From a virus: a stretch of 64,000 nucleotides of DNA. Every line of letters begins with the position of its first letter. The first letter of the stretch is position 1. Below the pieces are notes generated by a model. The model was not told the DNA's origin, searched no databases, and worked only from the letters and a program-made list of their open reading frames with translations. This document shows, piece by piece, positions 53,296 through 60,028 of the stretch. The stretch is taken from positions 1 to 64,000 of IMG/VR virus record IMGVR_UViG_3300050120_000309; one strand, 5' to 3'. A program made the position numbers and the translations under genes.

Positions 53296-53323
53296 AGATG
53301 CAGCTTTGCCCAGAAGGACTCAT

Positions 53324-53332
53324 GAGCCAAAG
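53324..53332 (-). promoter_or_regulatory. CTTTGGCTC motif
   Basis: Exact copy; on the minus strand it reads ACTATATAGCTTTGGCTC, so a TATATA lies directly upstream. 29 nt before the ATG of the 112-aa gene. Confidence 0.45.
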
Positions 53333-53361
53333 CTATATAGTGCGAAAACTTGGACGGGTCT

Positions 53362-53562
53362 TTATGCGGAATCATCCACCAGAGTTGTTGTGATCTGATT
53401 CTCGCTGGAGAGCAAACTGGTACCCCGACATGCCTGAATGTATAGAGGCTTCTCATAGGCAAACGTGTTCGCCTTGAAGAGATGGGCCACGCCCTCCGCA
53501 ATCTCGGAAGCAGAGACCAGGCCTTTCGTCTCGATCATGAATTCAACGTGAACAGATGACAT
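53362..53562 (-). CDS. Unknown small protein (66 aa)
   Basis: ATG 53562 with GGAAGG upstream. Alpha/beta, 'SSVHVEFMIETKGLVSASEI' at the start. The 108-nt gap upstream (53563-53670) holds nothing recognisable. Function unknown. Confidence 0.5.
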   Translation of the reverse strand: MSSVHVEFMIETKGLVSASEIAEGVAHLFKANTFAYEKPLYIQACRGTSLLSSENQITTTLVDDSA

Positions 53563-53670
53563 GAGCGACCTTCCGTGCTGCGGCTGCCGGCGGTGACTTG
53601 GGTTCCGTAGTTGGGCGCCAAGTGCTGCGTGGAGTCTTAGTGACGCGAATGAAGGATCGGCAGTTGGCCA

Positions 53671-54072
53671 TTACTGAACTACCTCGCCTGTTTTGAGATT
53701 CGTCGTTCCTTCGATAAAGGGCCAGTCCTCGAACTTCTCCAGAAGTGCCCAGGAGATCTCAGAGATTGCTACCCACCAAGGCGCCTGTGGGGCCGAGAAG
53801 TCACAGATGATGCCATGCTCGTCGGTATAGGATCCGCCAGCAAAGGTCTGACGGGTCTTTTCATGGACAGCTTTGATTGCTCCCTGCATCTCGAAGAGCT
53901 CGCCGTTACGGACCAGAACGCTATCAGAGGTGACGAGCCTGAAGGTGGCAAGATCCTTCACTTCGCCGGGGATGAAGTTGCTAACGACACGAGGGGCAGA
54001 CTTCACTTTGCCCTGGACGACGAAGCGGGCCATGAAATAGCCCGAGGTTTCGAGATTGATGAGTTCTGACAT
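53671..54072 (-). CDS. Unknown protein (133 aa)
   Basis: ATG 54072 ('MSELINLETSGYFMARFVVQ') is preferred over the extension to 54267, which would read through a terminator. Mostly beta with an acidic C-terminus ('VAISEISWALLEKFEDWPFI'). It follows the terminator and CTTTGGCTC motif at 54101-54141. Confidence 0.55.
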   Translation of the reverse strand: MSELINLETSGYFMARFVVQGKVKSAPRVVSNFIPGEVKDLATFRLVTSDSVLVRNGELFEMQGAIKAVHEKTRQTFAGGSYTDEHGIICDFSAPQAPWWVAISEISWALLEKFEDWPFIEGTTNLKTGEVVQ

Positions 54073-54100
54073 GAGTTGAATATGAACTGCATGTCCGTAG

Positions 54101-54109
54101 GAGCCAAAG
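54101..54109 (-). promoter_or_regulatory. CTTTGGCTC motif fused to a terminator
   Basis: Exact copy, directly after the hairpin of 54109-54141, so its TTT also serves as the short T-run. 29 nt before ATG 54072. Confidence 0.4.
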
Positions 54110-54141
54110 ACAACGCCCACCTTTATCAGATGGGCGTTGTC
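54109..54141 (-). terminator. Intrinsic terminator between two small genes
   Basis: GACAACGCCCA (54109-54119) and TGGGCGTTGTC (54131-54141), a perfect 11-bp stem with an 11-nt loop, followed on the minus strand by TTTGG. Ends the 242-aa gene unit. Confidence 0.7.
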
Positions 54142-54160
54142 AGAGACTACTGATGGTTCG

Positions 54161-54889
54161 TTATGCCGCGACCCGCTCCGGTGAGTTGGAGAACAGTGTG
54201 GTCCAGGCTGCCGCCATCTTGATGCCAGACCCGATGCTGTAGATGATGGTCCGTGAGGCGTCAGCATCAGCTAGGTGGTCGGCATAGTCGGTGATCTCCG
54301 TGGCCAGTTCTTCAAGGCCAACAAGGAAGCCTTCCTCGGTCAGGTTTGGGACCTGGTCGACGAACGCAAGGATCATGTCTTCGACATCATCGAAGGACTC
54401 TTCGAGTTCACTCTCGATAAGGGAGAGATTTTCCTGTTCATCCTCAGTGACTGCGCCACACGCAATGCCCAGGATGACGTCCGCGAGAGCATCGGACAGC
54501 GTGTCGTCACTCAGCTCATCGTTGAAGCCGAAGTCGGTTCCAAGGGCCTCAGCACGAACCTGCGCGCCATGCACAGGACAGTCGACGTTGTCGCAGTACT
54601 CCTCGCCGGCCCCACCTTGTGCCTGCAGAAGATCCTCTGATGCTGTTCCGGGATCAGTCTCGATAAGAAGGCGCTCGGGGTTGTTGGTCAAGAGCAAGGC
54701 CGCGCCGTTGGGCGGGTAGGAGAAGATGCCAGTCTCCAGGGTCTCACCGATCGTTCCGTCGATCTCTCCAGCCTCTACAGACTCGATGACCGGGATCAGT
54801 GCTTTGAGCAGCTCAAAGGTGGAAGGGGACTTGTAGTTCTGGATCAGGATCTGGGTTCCCGACTCAAGTGCAAATGTGATTGACGCCAT
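54161..54889 (-). CDS. Acidic protein, unknown (242 aa)
   Basis: Strongly acidic, with a small cysteine/histidine element ('EYCDNVDCPVHG', about residues 97-108) and long acidic helices ('LIESELEESFDDVEDMI'). Acidic early phage proteins can mimic DNA, but there is no direct evidence here. The ATG has a CTTTGGCTC motif 43 nt upstream. Confidence 0.55.
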   Translation of the reverse strand: MASITFALESGTQILIQNYKSPSTFELLKALIPVIESVEAGEIDGTIGETLETGIFSYPPNGAALLLTNNPERLLIETDPGTASEDLLQAQGGAGEEYCDNVDCPVHGAQVRAEALGTDFGFNDELSDDTLSDALADVILGIACGAVTEDEQENLSLIESELEESFDDVEDMILAFVDQVPNLTEEGFLVGLEELATEITDYADHLADADASRTIIYSIGSGIKMAAAWTTLFSNSPERVAA

Positions 54890-54931
54890 AGGTGTTGCCT
54901 CCGACTACGAGATTGCCGTTTGGTGGGGTTC

Positions 54932-54940
54932 GAGCCAAAG
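54932..54940 (-). promoter_or_regulatory. CTTTGGCTC motif
   Basis: Exact copy; minus strand reads TTGGCTCTTAGCTTTGGCTC, i.e. a second TTGGCTC lies 13 nt upstream. 43 nt before the 242-aa gene. Confidence 0.45.
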
Positions 54941-55083
54941 CTAAGAGCCAAGACCCTTCAGGAACTGGCCCGGTGTGCGCGGCGAACCTCTATGAATCAA
55001 CTTACGGATCGTTCGTATGCGAAGCCATCCGGTGATCCCCTGACGTGTGCATAGGGAAAGCAGCCAGAGACGGAACCGGATCG

Positions 55084-55704
55084 TCACAGCCGTTCCTGGA
55101 AAGTGACCTGCTGCTCCAGCATGCCGAGGGCGGTATGAGTGGCACGAGAAAGGACATTGCTCCCTGTAACCCCACAGGCGATATATTTGAGTCCCTTGTT
55201 ACGGGCCTCCGTCTTGGCTTGGGTGTACATCTGCCGGTAGAGGCCTCGGCGCCGATGATCTGGATGAGTCCAGACGGTGCCGATCCACGCAGCGTTACCT
55301 TCGACCCACTGAAACCAGACCAGGATCGCTACGGTGACTCCCAGGTGTTGGATGTAGACAACGTGATCCCAAGAACGCGCAAAGAAGGTCTCACCAGTTC
55401 CTTCGCTGACATGCTCGGCCCCAATCTCGCGGGAGGCGGCATGTGCGATGGCCATCAATTCGCCATCGCCTATTTCATCGAGGCTTAGGGCGCCACTGTA
55501 GTCACTGGGGATCTCTTGAGGGAGGAACATGGCAGATAGGTTCTCGAGGAGGTTCTCATCGTCCAAGGTAATGAACGACGTGGTGCTGAAACGCAGGTTG
55601 AGGACACCAGACTCTTCACCTCGGTTCACACCGATCTGAAGTTCAGTCATTGGTCCAAAAGGGGAGGGAACAGGAAGCTTTGCGTCCAGAAGCGTGAAGA
55701 GCAA
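55084..55704 (-). CDS. GNAT-family acetyltransferase
   Basis: 206 aa. 'WIGTVWTHPDHRRRGLYRQM' is the acetyl-CoA binding motif A of GNAT enzymes (R/Q-x-x-G-x-G/A, here HRRRGLY), and 'TALGMLEQQVTFQERL' is a typical C-terminal motif B strand. TTG 55704 with GGAG upstream fits tight coupling to the preceding stop; ATG 55650 is the alternative. Phage GNATs modify host proteins or small molecules; the substrate is unknown. Confidence 0.75.
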   Translation of the reverse strand: MLFTLLDAKLPVPSPFGPMTELQIGVNRGEESGVLNLRFSTTSFITLDDENLLENLSAMFLPQEIPSDYSGALSLDEIGDGELMAIAHAASREIGAEHVSEGTGETFFARSWDHVVYIQHLGVTVAILVWFQWVEGNAAWIGTVWTHPDHRRRGLYRQMYTQAKTEARNKGLKYIACGVTGSNVLSRATHTALGMLEQQVTFQERL

Positions 55705-55707
55705 TAG

Positions 55708-56088
55708 CTACTCCAGGGAGGGGATGATTTCGAGGTAGGAAGCGAGACGTCCGCCGCCGCACATGAGTCCGGGTGTTTCGACTTCAGGGTCGTGGATGAT
55801 TCCAGCCCAGTTCAATGCCCAGTGGCCGGCAAACGGCTGGCCCTTGGTGTGGAACAGGATGTGCAGCAAAGCGTAGTCAGGTGGTTTGCCCACACCGCGC
55901 CAGCGCTGCAATCCTTTGCCTTTGACCTCAATGTTCAGAGAATCAAGTGCAGAAACGAGCTCCCAGGTCTTGGTGCCATGGTTGTGTCCGAACAGTTCGA
56001 TCGACTCCTCGACGGAGATGCCGGCTGCCATTGCAACAACGGTCTGACCACAGACCCGGGAGTTCTTTGGTTGTACGAGATGAATCAT
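55708..56088 (-). CDS. C39-like cysteine protease
   Basis: 126 aa. 'NSRVCGQTVVAMAAGIS' has the nucleophile Cys with preceding residues typical of papain-fold C39-like peptidases; 'FAGHWALNWAGIIHDPE' gives the catalytic His and Asp. The short length is usual for stand-alone members. It may process a host or phage protein. Overlaps the upstream stop by TAATG. Confidence 0.6.
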   Translation of the reverse strand: MIHLVQPKNSRVCGQTVVAMAAGISVEESIELFGHNHGTKTWELVSALDSLNIEVKGKGLQRWRGVGKPPDYALLHILFHTKGQPFAGHWALNWAGIIHDPEVETPGLMCGGGRLASYLEIIPSLE

Positions 56089-56318
56089 TAGGCGAGGTTG
56101 AACGTGATCGTGTCGCCCTTTTTCATCTGGAACATGGGGACAGAGTCGGGAGGAAGATCGAACCAGATAGCGGCGAGGCCGCGCTGGCCGGTGCTTGAGA
56201 CGTAGGGTACGGAGAGCTTGGAGTAGGTGGCGGTCTTCGGTGGGTTGGAGAAAGGCTGATCACGACGTTCGATTTCGGCGGTCGGGGTGTCGGTGGCTGT
56301 GAAAGTGACGGACTTCAT
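56088..56318 (-). CDS. Small beta protein A' (76 aa)
   Basis: Ends in 'MFQMKKGDTITFNLA', similar to 'LGLKAGDRIIFEIS' at the end of the gene at 56778-56987. The pair flanks two other related genes, so this is the outer member of an A-B-B'-A' arrangement. A small beta-barrel fold is likely. Function unknown. Confidence 0.5.
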   Translation of the reverse strand: MKSVTFTATDTPTAEIERRDQPFSNPPKTATYSKLSVPYVSSTGQRGLAAIWFDLPPDSVPMFQMKKGDTITFNLA

Positions 56319-56321
56319 GAA

Positions 56322-56573
56322 CTAGAGTCTGCCCGGCCTGGGACCCGAGCCAAAGTGATAGTCCAACGAAGTCTCGCCTTCCGGATCAACGATCTGTTCG
56401 ATCTTGAAATAGAGCTGAATGACAACCATCCAAACGTGCCGGTACGCACGCCACAGACGAGGCCACCAGTGCGTCGGAAGCTCCCCGGCACGCAGCTCAG
56501 CTACATTCCTTTCGTACGGATAGGCAACGCCCAAATCGGAGATGTACTGGAGGTGTTCGCTACGGTCTGACAT
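56322..56573 (-). CDS. Small protein B' (83 aa)
   Basis: ATG 56573 ('MSDRSEHLQY') with GAGGG upstream. 'LRAGELPTHWWPRLWRAY' matches 'LAEGKLPTHLWYRFWLKM' of the next gene upstream. Tryptophan-rich; function unknown. Confidence 0.5.
   Translation of the reverse strand: MSDRSEHLQYISDLGVAYPYERNVAELRAGELPTHWWPRLWRAYRHVWMVVIQLYFKIEQIVDPEGETSLDYHFGSGPRPGRL
56347..56355 (-). promoter_or_regulatory. CTTTGGCTC motif
   Basis: Exact copy inside the 3' end of gene B', 29 nt before the ATG of gene A'. Confidence 0.4.
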
Positions 56574-56781
56574 GGCTACCCTCCTCGGCGCCAAGCTCCA
56601 TGATCTGGGCCATCTTCAGCCAGAAGCGATACCAGAGATGAGTCGGCAGCTTACCTTCCGCCAAGACCCTCCGGTTGTCCTTGAAGCGATAGGAGAGACC
56701 GATCCGGAGCATCCGGTCGGTGTGCATCTCGAGCTGCTCTTCTGGGGTCAATGCTGGTGCGAAGTGAAATGGGAAGGTCAT
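56560..56781 (-). CDS. Small protein B (73 aa)
   Basis: Shares the 'G.LPTH.W.R.W' block with B' immediately downstream. ATG 56781 overlaps the previous gene by 4 nt. Function unknown. Confidence 0.5.
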   Translation of the reverse strand: MTFPFHFAPALTPEEQLEMHTDRMLRIGLSYRFKDNRRVLAEGKLPTHLWYRFWLKMAQIMELGAEEGSHVRP

Positions 56782-56987
56782 GAGATCTCGAAGATGATAC
56801 GATCGCCGGCTTTGAGACCGAGAGGTGTGAGGAAGATGCCAGGTGTAGCGAACTTCATGTGGACGGTGCCTGAGATCCGAGAGTCTTCCTGAGTGAAAGC
56901 AACCTGCATCTCAGGGAACTCGCCATTCTCGTTGATAGTGACATCGAGGGAGGGATCAGCAAGGACCTGCAGAACGAGACGCTTCAT
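56778..56987 (-). CDS. Small beta protein A (69 aa)
   Basis: 'KFATPGIFLTPLGLKAGDRI' and terminal 'IIFEIS' match the end of A' (see 56088-56318). ATG 56987 overlaps the preceding stop (TAATG). Function unknown. Confidence 0.5.
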   Translation of the reverse strand: MKRLVLQVLADPSLDVTINENGEFPEMQVAFTQEDSRISGTVHMKFATPGIFLTPLGLKAGDRIIFEIS

Positions 56988-57208
56988 TAGCCCCAGCTGT
57001 GTTCAGAGATGGTGTATTGAGACTCTCGAAAAAGGACGAAGGCCAGATTTGCGGCATCTATCCGTCGAGCAAAGCGCAGTGGTTTGTTCGGATCCGTTGT
57101 CCACTCGTAGATGGTGTGGAGGTCGTTGTATGGTGCGATACCTAGCCACTCAGGCATTGGTCCTGTCGGCGCCTTCTCAATGAGCCAACCTGTTTCTATG
57201 GGTTCCAT
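56987..57208 (-). CDS. Unknown small protein (73 aa)
   Basis: ATG 57208 ('MEPIETGWLIEKAPTGPMPE'). Alpha/beta, no motif. A CTTTGGCTC motif lies 29 nt upstream. First gene of the A-B-B'-A' group's transcription unit. Confidence 0.5.
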   Translation of the reverse strand: MEPIETGWLIEKAPTGPMPEWLGIAPYNDLHTIYEWTTDPNKPLRFARRIDAANLAFVLFRESQYTISEHSWG

Positions 57209-57236
57209 GCCCTCGACCCTATAGGGCCAGACGGGG

Positions 57237-57245
57237 GAGCCAAAG
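57237..57245 (-). promoter_or_regulatory. CTTTGGCTC motif
   Basis: Exact copy, preceded on the minus strand by GGTAAC, 29 nt before ATG 57208. The interval 57246-57397 also has a TCAGATAA/TTATCTGA hairpin (57324-57347) and three ACATGT palindromes, but no gene. Confidence 0.45.
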
Positions 57246-57397
57246 GTTACCGAGCAGGATCATCCTGGTGTAACTGAGCACTCTCTTTGCCGAATGCCCC
57301 GTACGGGAACATGTACAGGTTTGGTCAGATAATCGACACATTTATCTGACATGTTGAAGAAACATACATGTCGGAAGAACCGGCAACATCTTGCCTC

Positions 57398-57592
57398 TTA
57401 TCCCGTAGAAGCCCGTTTATCGGCAACATTGTGCCTGATAAAGCCAAGTCCCACCATCATGTCGTACTGCCTCTGAGAGACGACGATCGCCGGCGGCTCA
57501 TGGGAGTAGGGAACAGGAAGAAGCAGCTCTCTGAGGTCATTGAGCTGGAGAGCCCCGGTGTTCTTGGTGTACTCAGGATCTGACGATTTCAT
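57398..57592 (-). CDS. Unknown small protein (64 aa)
   Basis: ATG 57592 overlaps the stop of the previous gene (TAATG). No motif seen. The end of the frame contains a short repeat GGCACAATGTTGCC, and a similar GGCAAGATGTTGCC lies just after the stop. Confidence 0.5.
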   Translation of the reverse strand: MKSSDPEYTKNTGALQLNDLRELLLPVPYSHEPPAIVVSQRQYDMMVGLGFIRHNVADKRASTG

Positions 57593-57894
57593 TACCGACT
57601 CACCTGATCTACAGGCGGCCCAATGTTCTCTATATAAGAGCAGAACCCGTCACCCATTACCAGGGCTGCGTCTTTCGGAATAGAACCAGAGACATCTATG
57701 GATATGGAGAAGGGGAATGCCTTGACGGGTAGTTTCTTACTCTGTTTCCGAGATGCAAATTCCAACCAGTCCACAAAGGATTGGTTCGCTCCATCATTGA
57801 GGATCTCAGTCCCCAGATCGAAATCTCTCAGATCGATCGGCCGGTCAATCTCTGTGCTGTAGATCGTCCAACTAGCTTTCTTGGCAGCTGCCAT
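57592..57894 (-). CDS. Unknown protein (100 aa)
   Basis: ATG 57894 ('MAAAKKASWTIYSTEIDRPI') with AGGAA upstream; the longer frame to 58113 overlaps the membrane gene. Beta-rich ('AFPFSISIDVSGSIPKDAAL'). Function unknown. Confidence 0.5.
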   Translation of the reverse strand: MAAAKKASWTIYSTEIDRPIDLRDFDLGTEILNDGANQSFVDWLEFASRKQSKKLPVKAFPFSISIDVSGSIPKDAALVMGDGFCSYIENIGPPVDQVSR

Positions 57895-57935
57895 GGATGT
57901 TCCTATCTGTATGGGGAGTTTGAGCGGTCGGCCTA

Positions 57936-58145
57936 TTACTTGATGACCCCATTCATCTTGAGTACAGCCTGGAGGTTCTCTATACCAACGGCGACCCGGA
58001 AGATCGCAGGGGTGAGTGCTTCGATTGCCAGCATGATCAGAACCAGGCAGGTCGTTACCGACCAGTGCGCGTGAAGAGCCACCTGGAAGAGCAGAGCTCC
58101 TGTGATAATCCACCGAATACCACGGATGAGGTGTGCCTTCGTCAT
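57936..58145 (-). CDS. Small membrane protein (69 aa)
   Basis: ATG 58145. Two hydrophobic helices ('WIITGALLFQVALHAHW' and 'TTCLVLIMLAIEALTPAIF') suggest an envelope protein. CTTTGGCTC lies 29 nt upstream. Confidence 0.55.
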   Translation of the reverse strand: MTKAHLIRGIRWIITGALLFQVALHAHWSVTTCLVLIMLAIEALTPAIFRVAVGIENLQAVLKMNGVIK

Positions 58146-58173
58146 TCCTGCAGCGTAGTGGCTCAGAAGGGCT

Positions 58174-58182
58174 GAGCCAAAG
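58174..58182 (-). promoter_or_regulatory. CTTTGGCTC motif with upstream AT-rich box
   Basis: Exact copy. On the minus strand the same region contains CATATATAAAAGTG (58219-58206) before it. That 14-mer recurs at 58596-58583 upstream of the next gene. Confidence 0.45.
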
Positions 58183-58210
58183 GCGCCGTCACGCGAACCG
58201 GAAATCACTT

Positions 58211-58552
58211 TTATATATGCAGGGGCGGAGTAAGTGTCTTGATTCTCAGGTTCTTGGCAATGACAGCATGCTCAGGTTCATTGGGATCAAAGACAAGGAC
58301 ATGTACCGCCTGCTCTCCAGCAACCCATCCCAGATTCTTCATCATATGGAGCAAGTCTATGACATCGTCAGAAGATAGGGACCAGTCGAGCTGGCCCTGA
58401 TCGTCCGTGCCTGTGGTGATCCCGAAGACCGGTAGAGCTGGGGGGTGTTGTGAGGTGCGGTGCCCTGGATCCGTGTTGGCTCTCGGGTCGTTGTCAAAGA
58501 TGACTGTGGCGTTGTCGATGGCTTCGTTGAATGACATACTCATGGCGCCCAT
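58211..58552 (-). CDS. First gene of the minus-strand small-gene block, unknown (113 aa)
   Basis: Start among ATG 58552, 58543 and 58537 is uncertain; 58552 is used. Mixed alpha/beta with 'SSDDVIDLLHMMKNLGWVAG' and 'AVHVLVFDPNEPEHAVIAKN'. It is the first gene at the divergent junction. No family. Confidence 0.5.
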   Translation of the reverse strand: MGAMSMSFNEAIDNATVIFDNDPRANTDPGHRTSQHPPALPVFGITTGTDDQGQLDWSLSSDDVIDLLHMMKNLGWVAGEQAVHVLVFDPNEPEHAVIAKNLRIKTLTPPLHI

Positions 58553-58582
58553 AGTAAGCGGCGCACTACTGCCAGCCAAACT

Positions 58583-58596
58583 CACTTTTATATATG
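58583..58596 (-). promoter_or_regulatory. AT-rich box, divergent promoter candidate
   Basis: CACTTTTATATATG on the plus strand (minus CATATATAAAAGTG), identical to 58206-58219, directly followed by a variant GTTTGGCT. It lies 31 nt before the likely start of the 113-aa gene. Confidence 0.45.
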
Positions 58597-58775
58597 TGGA
58601 GAATGCTCCGCACTGATCGCAGATTGGTGCTCGGAAAACGCTTTGCCAATGGGGATACCAGGGTAATAAGGGTTACCCGATATGGACACTAATCGTTTCG
58701 AGCCCACCCCGGGTGAACCAGGGGTACTGATGTCCACACATCAGCATAACCGTAACACTTACAAGGAGATACACA
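58597..58775. promoter_or_regulatory. Divergent intergenic region
   Basis: No gene. Contains TTGCCA followed after 15 nt by TAATAA (plus-strand promoter candidate near 58644-58670), a GGTAA/TTACC inverted repeat, and TGGACA (58683) facing TGTCCA (58732). The plus operon starts here; AAGGAGA precedes its first ATG. Confidence 0.4.
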
Positions 58776-59339
58776 ATGGATACTCATAAGTTCGCAGACG
58801 TCGTCGCATCAGAACTCGGTCTACCCAAATACAAGGTAGTCGTTCAACGTGAGCTCGAGGGAATCAACGCAATGGTTGTTCCTGTAGTCAACGAGATCTG
58901 GCTCAGCCAGCAGATGGTTGAGGAACTCACCAACGAAGAGATCTGTGCAGTCATCACGCATGAGCTTGCTCATCCCTATCACTCGCATCTAGCTAAGCGC
59001 AACGCAGTGTCAGCAGGTCAGTTCATCCTGTCAGGCATCAATCTGTTCCTGCCATTGCCTATCTGGAAGAAAGTAGTCATCGAGCTCGGCATGTCGACGG
59101 TCGCTGCGATCGCCAAGCACAAGATGTTCTGTGCTCAAGAGTATGAAGCAGACGAAATGTCCTTCCGCTATCACCTGCAGGGATCACTGGTCTCTGCATT
59201 GAACAAGATCGAAGCATCAGCACAAGAGCTTCAGAAGAAGTCGGGTCAACCACAGTGGATGCTGGCATTGGGTAGCTTGACTCACCCCAAGACAGCCGAT
59301 CGTATCGCTCGTCTCAGTGTGCCCGTGATCAATCGCTAA
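58776..59339 (+). CDS. M48-type zinc metalloprotease
   Basis: 187 aa, AAGGAGA 7 nt before the ATG. HELAH at residues 62-66 is the HExxH zinc site, and 'CAQEYEADEMSF' supplies the third ligand as in M48 (E..AD). A hydrophobic region lies between them ('FILSGINLFLPLP'), so membrane association is possible. It lacks the multi-span N-terminus of HtpX. It is the first gene of the plus-strand group, so probably expressed early and aimed at host proteins. Confidence 0.75.
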   Translation: MDTHKFADVVASELGLPKYKVVVQRELEGINAMVVPVVNEIWLSQQMVEELTNEEICAVITHELAHPYHSHLAKRNAVSAGQFILSGINLFLPLPIWKKVVIELGMSTVAAIAKHKMFCAQEYEADEMSFRYHLQGSLVSALNKIEASAQELQKKSGQPQWMLALGSLTHPKTADRIARLSVPVINR

Positions 59340-59373
59340 TAGCCCTATACCTCAGATTCACAAGGAGAATCAC

Positions 59374-59586
59374 ATGGAATTCATCAAGAAGTACACGTCG
59401 TATCTCCCGGATATGCCCTCAACCTCTGAGGTCATCAAGCACATGGATAGCTACCTGCTCGATAAGAGCAAGGCGGTTACCGAGTTTCTCGATGAACACC
59501 CTGGTATCGCTATCCTGCTCAGCCCTACAAGTATCACGCGTCGCGCAGCACAGAAGCATGTCGACAACATGCTGCACCAGAAGTAG
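59374..59586 (+). CDS. Unknown small protein (70 aa)
   Basis: AAGGAGA before the ATG. Helical, 'DSYLLDKSKAVTEFLDEHPG' in the middle and a basic C-terminus. A parS-like palindrome begins 4 nt after its stop. Confidence 0.6.
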   Translation: MEFIKKYTSYLPDMPSTSEVIKHMDSYLLDKSKAVTEFLDEHPGIAILLSPTSITRRAAQKHVDNMLHQK

Positions 59587-59589
59587 CAA

Positions 59590-59605
59590 TGTTCCACGTG
59601 GAACT
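59590..59605. other. parS-like palindrome
   Basis: TGTTCCACGTGGAACT. The inner 14 bases are a perfect palindrome, and 15 of 16 bases agree with the known parS variant TGTTCCACGTGGAACA of bacterial ParB. Intergenic, between two plus-strand genes. Confidence 0.6.
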
Positions 59606-59609
59606 CACT

Positions 59610-59629
59610 GGTCACCCAATTGGGTGGCC
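59610..59629 (+). terminator. Hairpin after the 70-aa gene
   Basis: GGTCACCC (59610-59617) and GGGTGGCC (59622-59629) pair with one G-T wobble around an AATT loop, followed by TTCGCTGTTTA. Weak intrinsic terminator or attenuator. Confidence 0.5.
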
Positions 59630-59674
59630 TTCGCTGTTTATGGACACATAACCCATGCAATAGGAGAAATCACA

Positions 59675-59788
59675 ATGTTCAGCTACGAAGTAAAAGGCAT
59701 GTCCCCTCAGGTATTCGTCTCCCTCATCCTCACCGGTATGTTCATCGCCACGATCGCTATTGGTCTTGGTTTCCGCTACGCAGCGTAG
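59675..59788 (+). CDS. Single-span membrane peptide (37 aa)
   Basis: AGGAGA 8 nt before ATG 59675. One transmembrane helix ('VFVSLILTGMFIATIAIGLG') fills most of the sequence. Function unknown; an early envelope protein is likely. Confidence 0.6.
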   Translation: MFSYEVKGMSPQVFVSLILTGMFIATIAIGLGFRYAA

Positions 59789-59829
59789 TCGTAGTTTCAC
59801 GGACCATAACCCAGATCAAGGAGATCATC

Positions 59830-59958
59830 ATGCACGTATTACTCGCCAAAGTAATCGCTACTGTCCTCGTATCTATCGCAACACTCACTTACATAGCGTA
59901 CGTGTCTTACAGGCCAAAGAATGCAGGTCCTGTAACTGATTACAAGCACTGGCTTTAG
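59830..59958 (+). CDS. Single-span membrane peptide (42 aa)
   Basis: AAGGAGA before ATG 59830. N-terminal helix 'LLAKVIATVLVSIATLTYIA' followed by a short polar tail. Function unknown. Confidence 0.6.
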   Translation: MHVLLAKVIATVLVSIATLTYIAYVSYRPKNAGPVTDYKHWL

Positions 59959-59971
59959 TGGTCGGACATTA

Positions 59972-59989
59972 GCCCTCAGAGATGAGGGC
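59972..59989 (+). terminator. Hairpin before the HNH gene
   Basis: GCCCTC (59972-59977) and GAGGGC (59984-59989) around a 6-nt loop, followed by CTTTGTCT. Weak terminator for the membrane-peptide genes. Confidence 0.5.
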
Positions 59990-60028
59990 CTTTGTCTGCC
60001 CATTGGGGTAGAGACAGAAAGGAGAAGT

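Noticed and set aside
57380-57433. GGCAACATNNTGCC repeats as a CRISPR-like or operator array
   Set aside because: Only two copies, one inside a coding frame; too few for any array.
59613-59626. CACCCAATTGGGTG as a second protein-binding palindrome
   Set aside because: It is explained as the centre of an 8-bp hairpin with an AATT loop, typical of a terminator.
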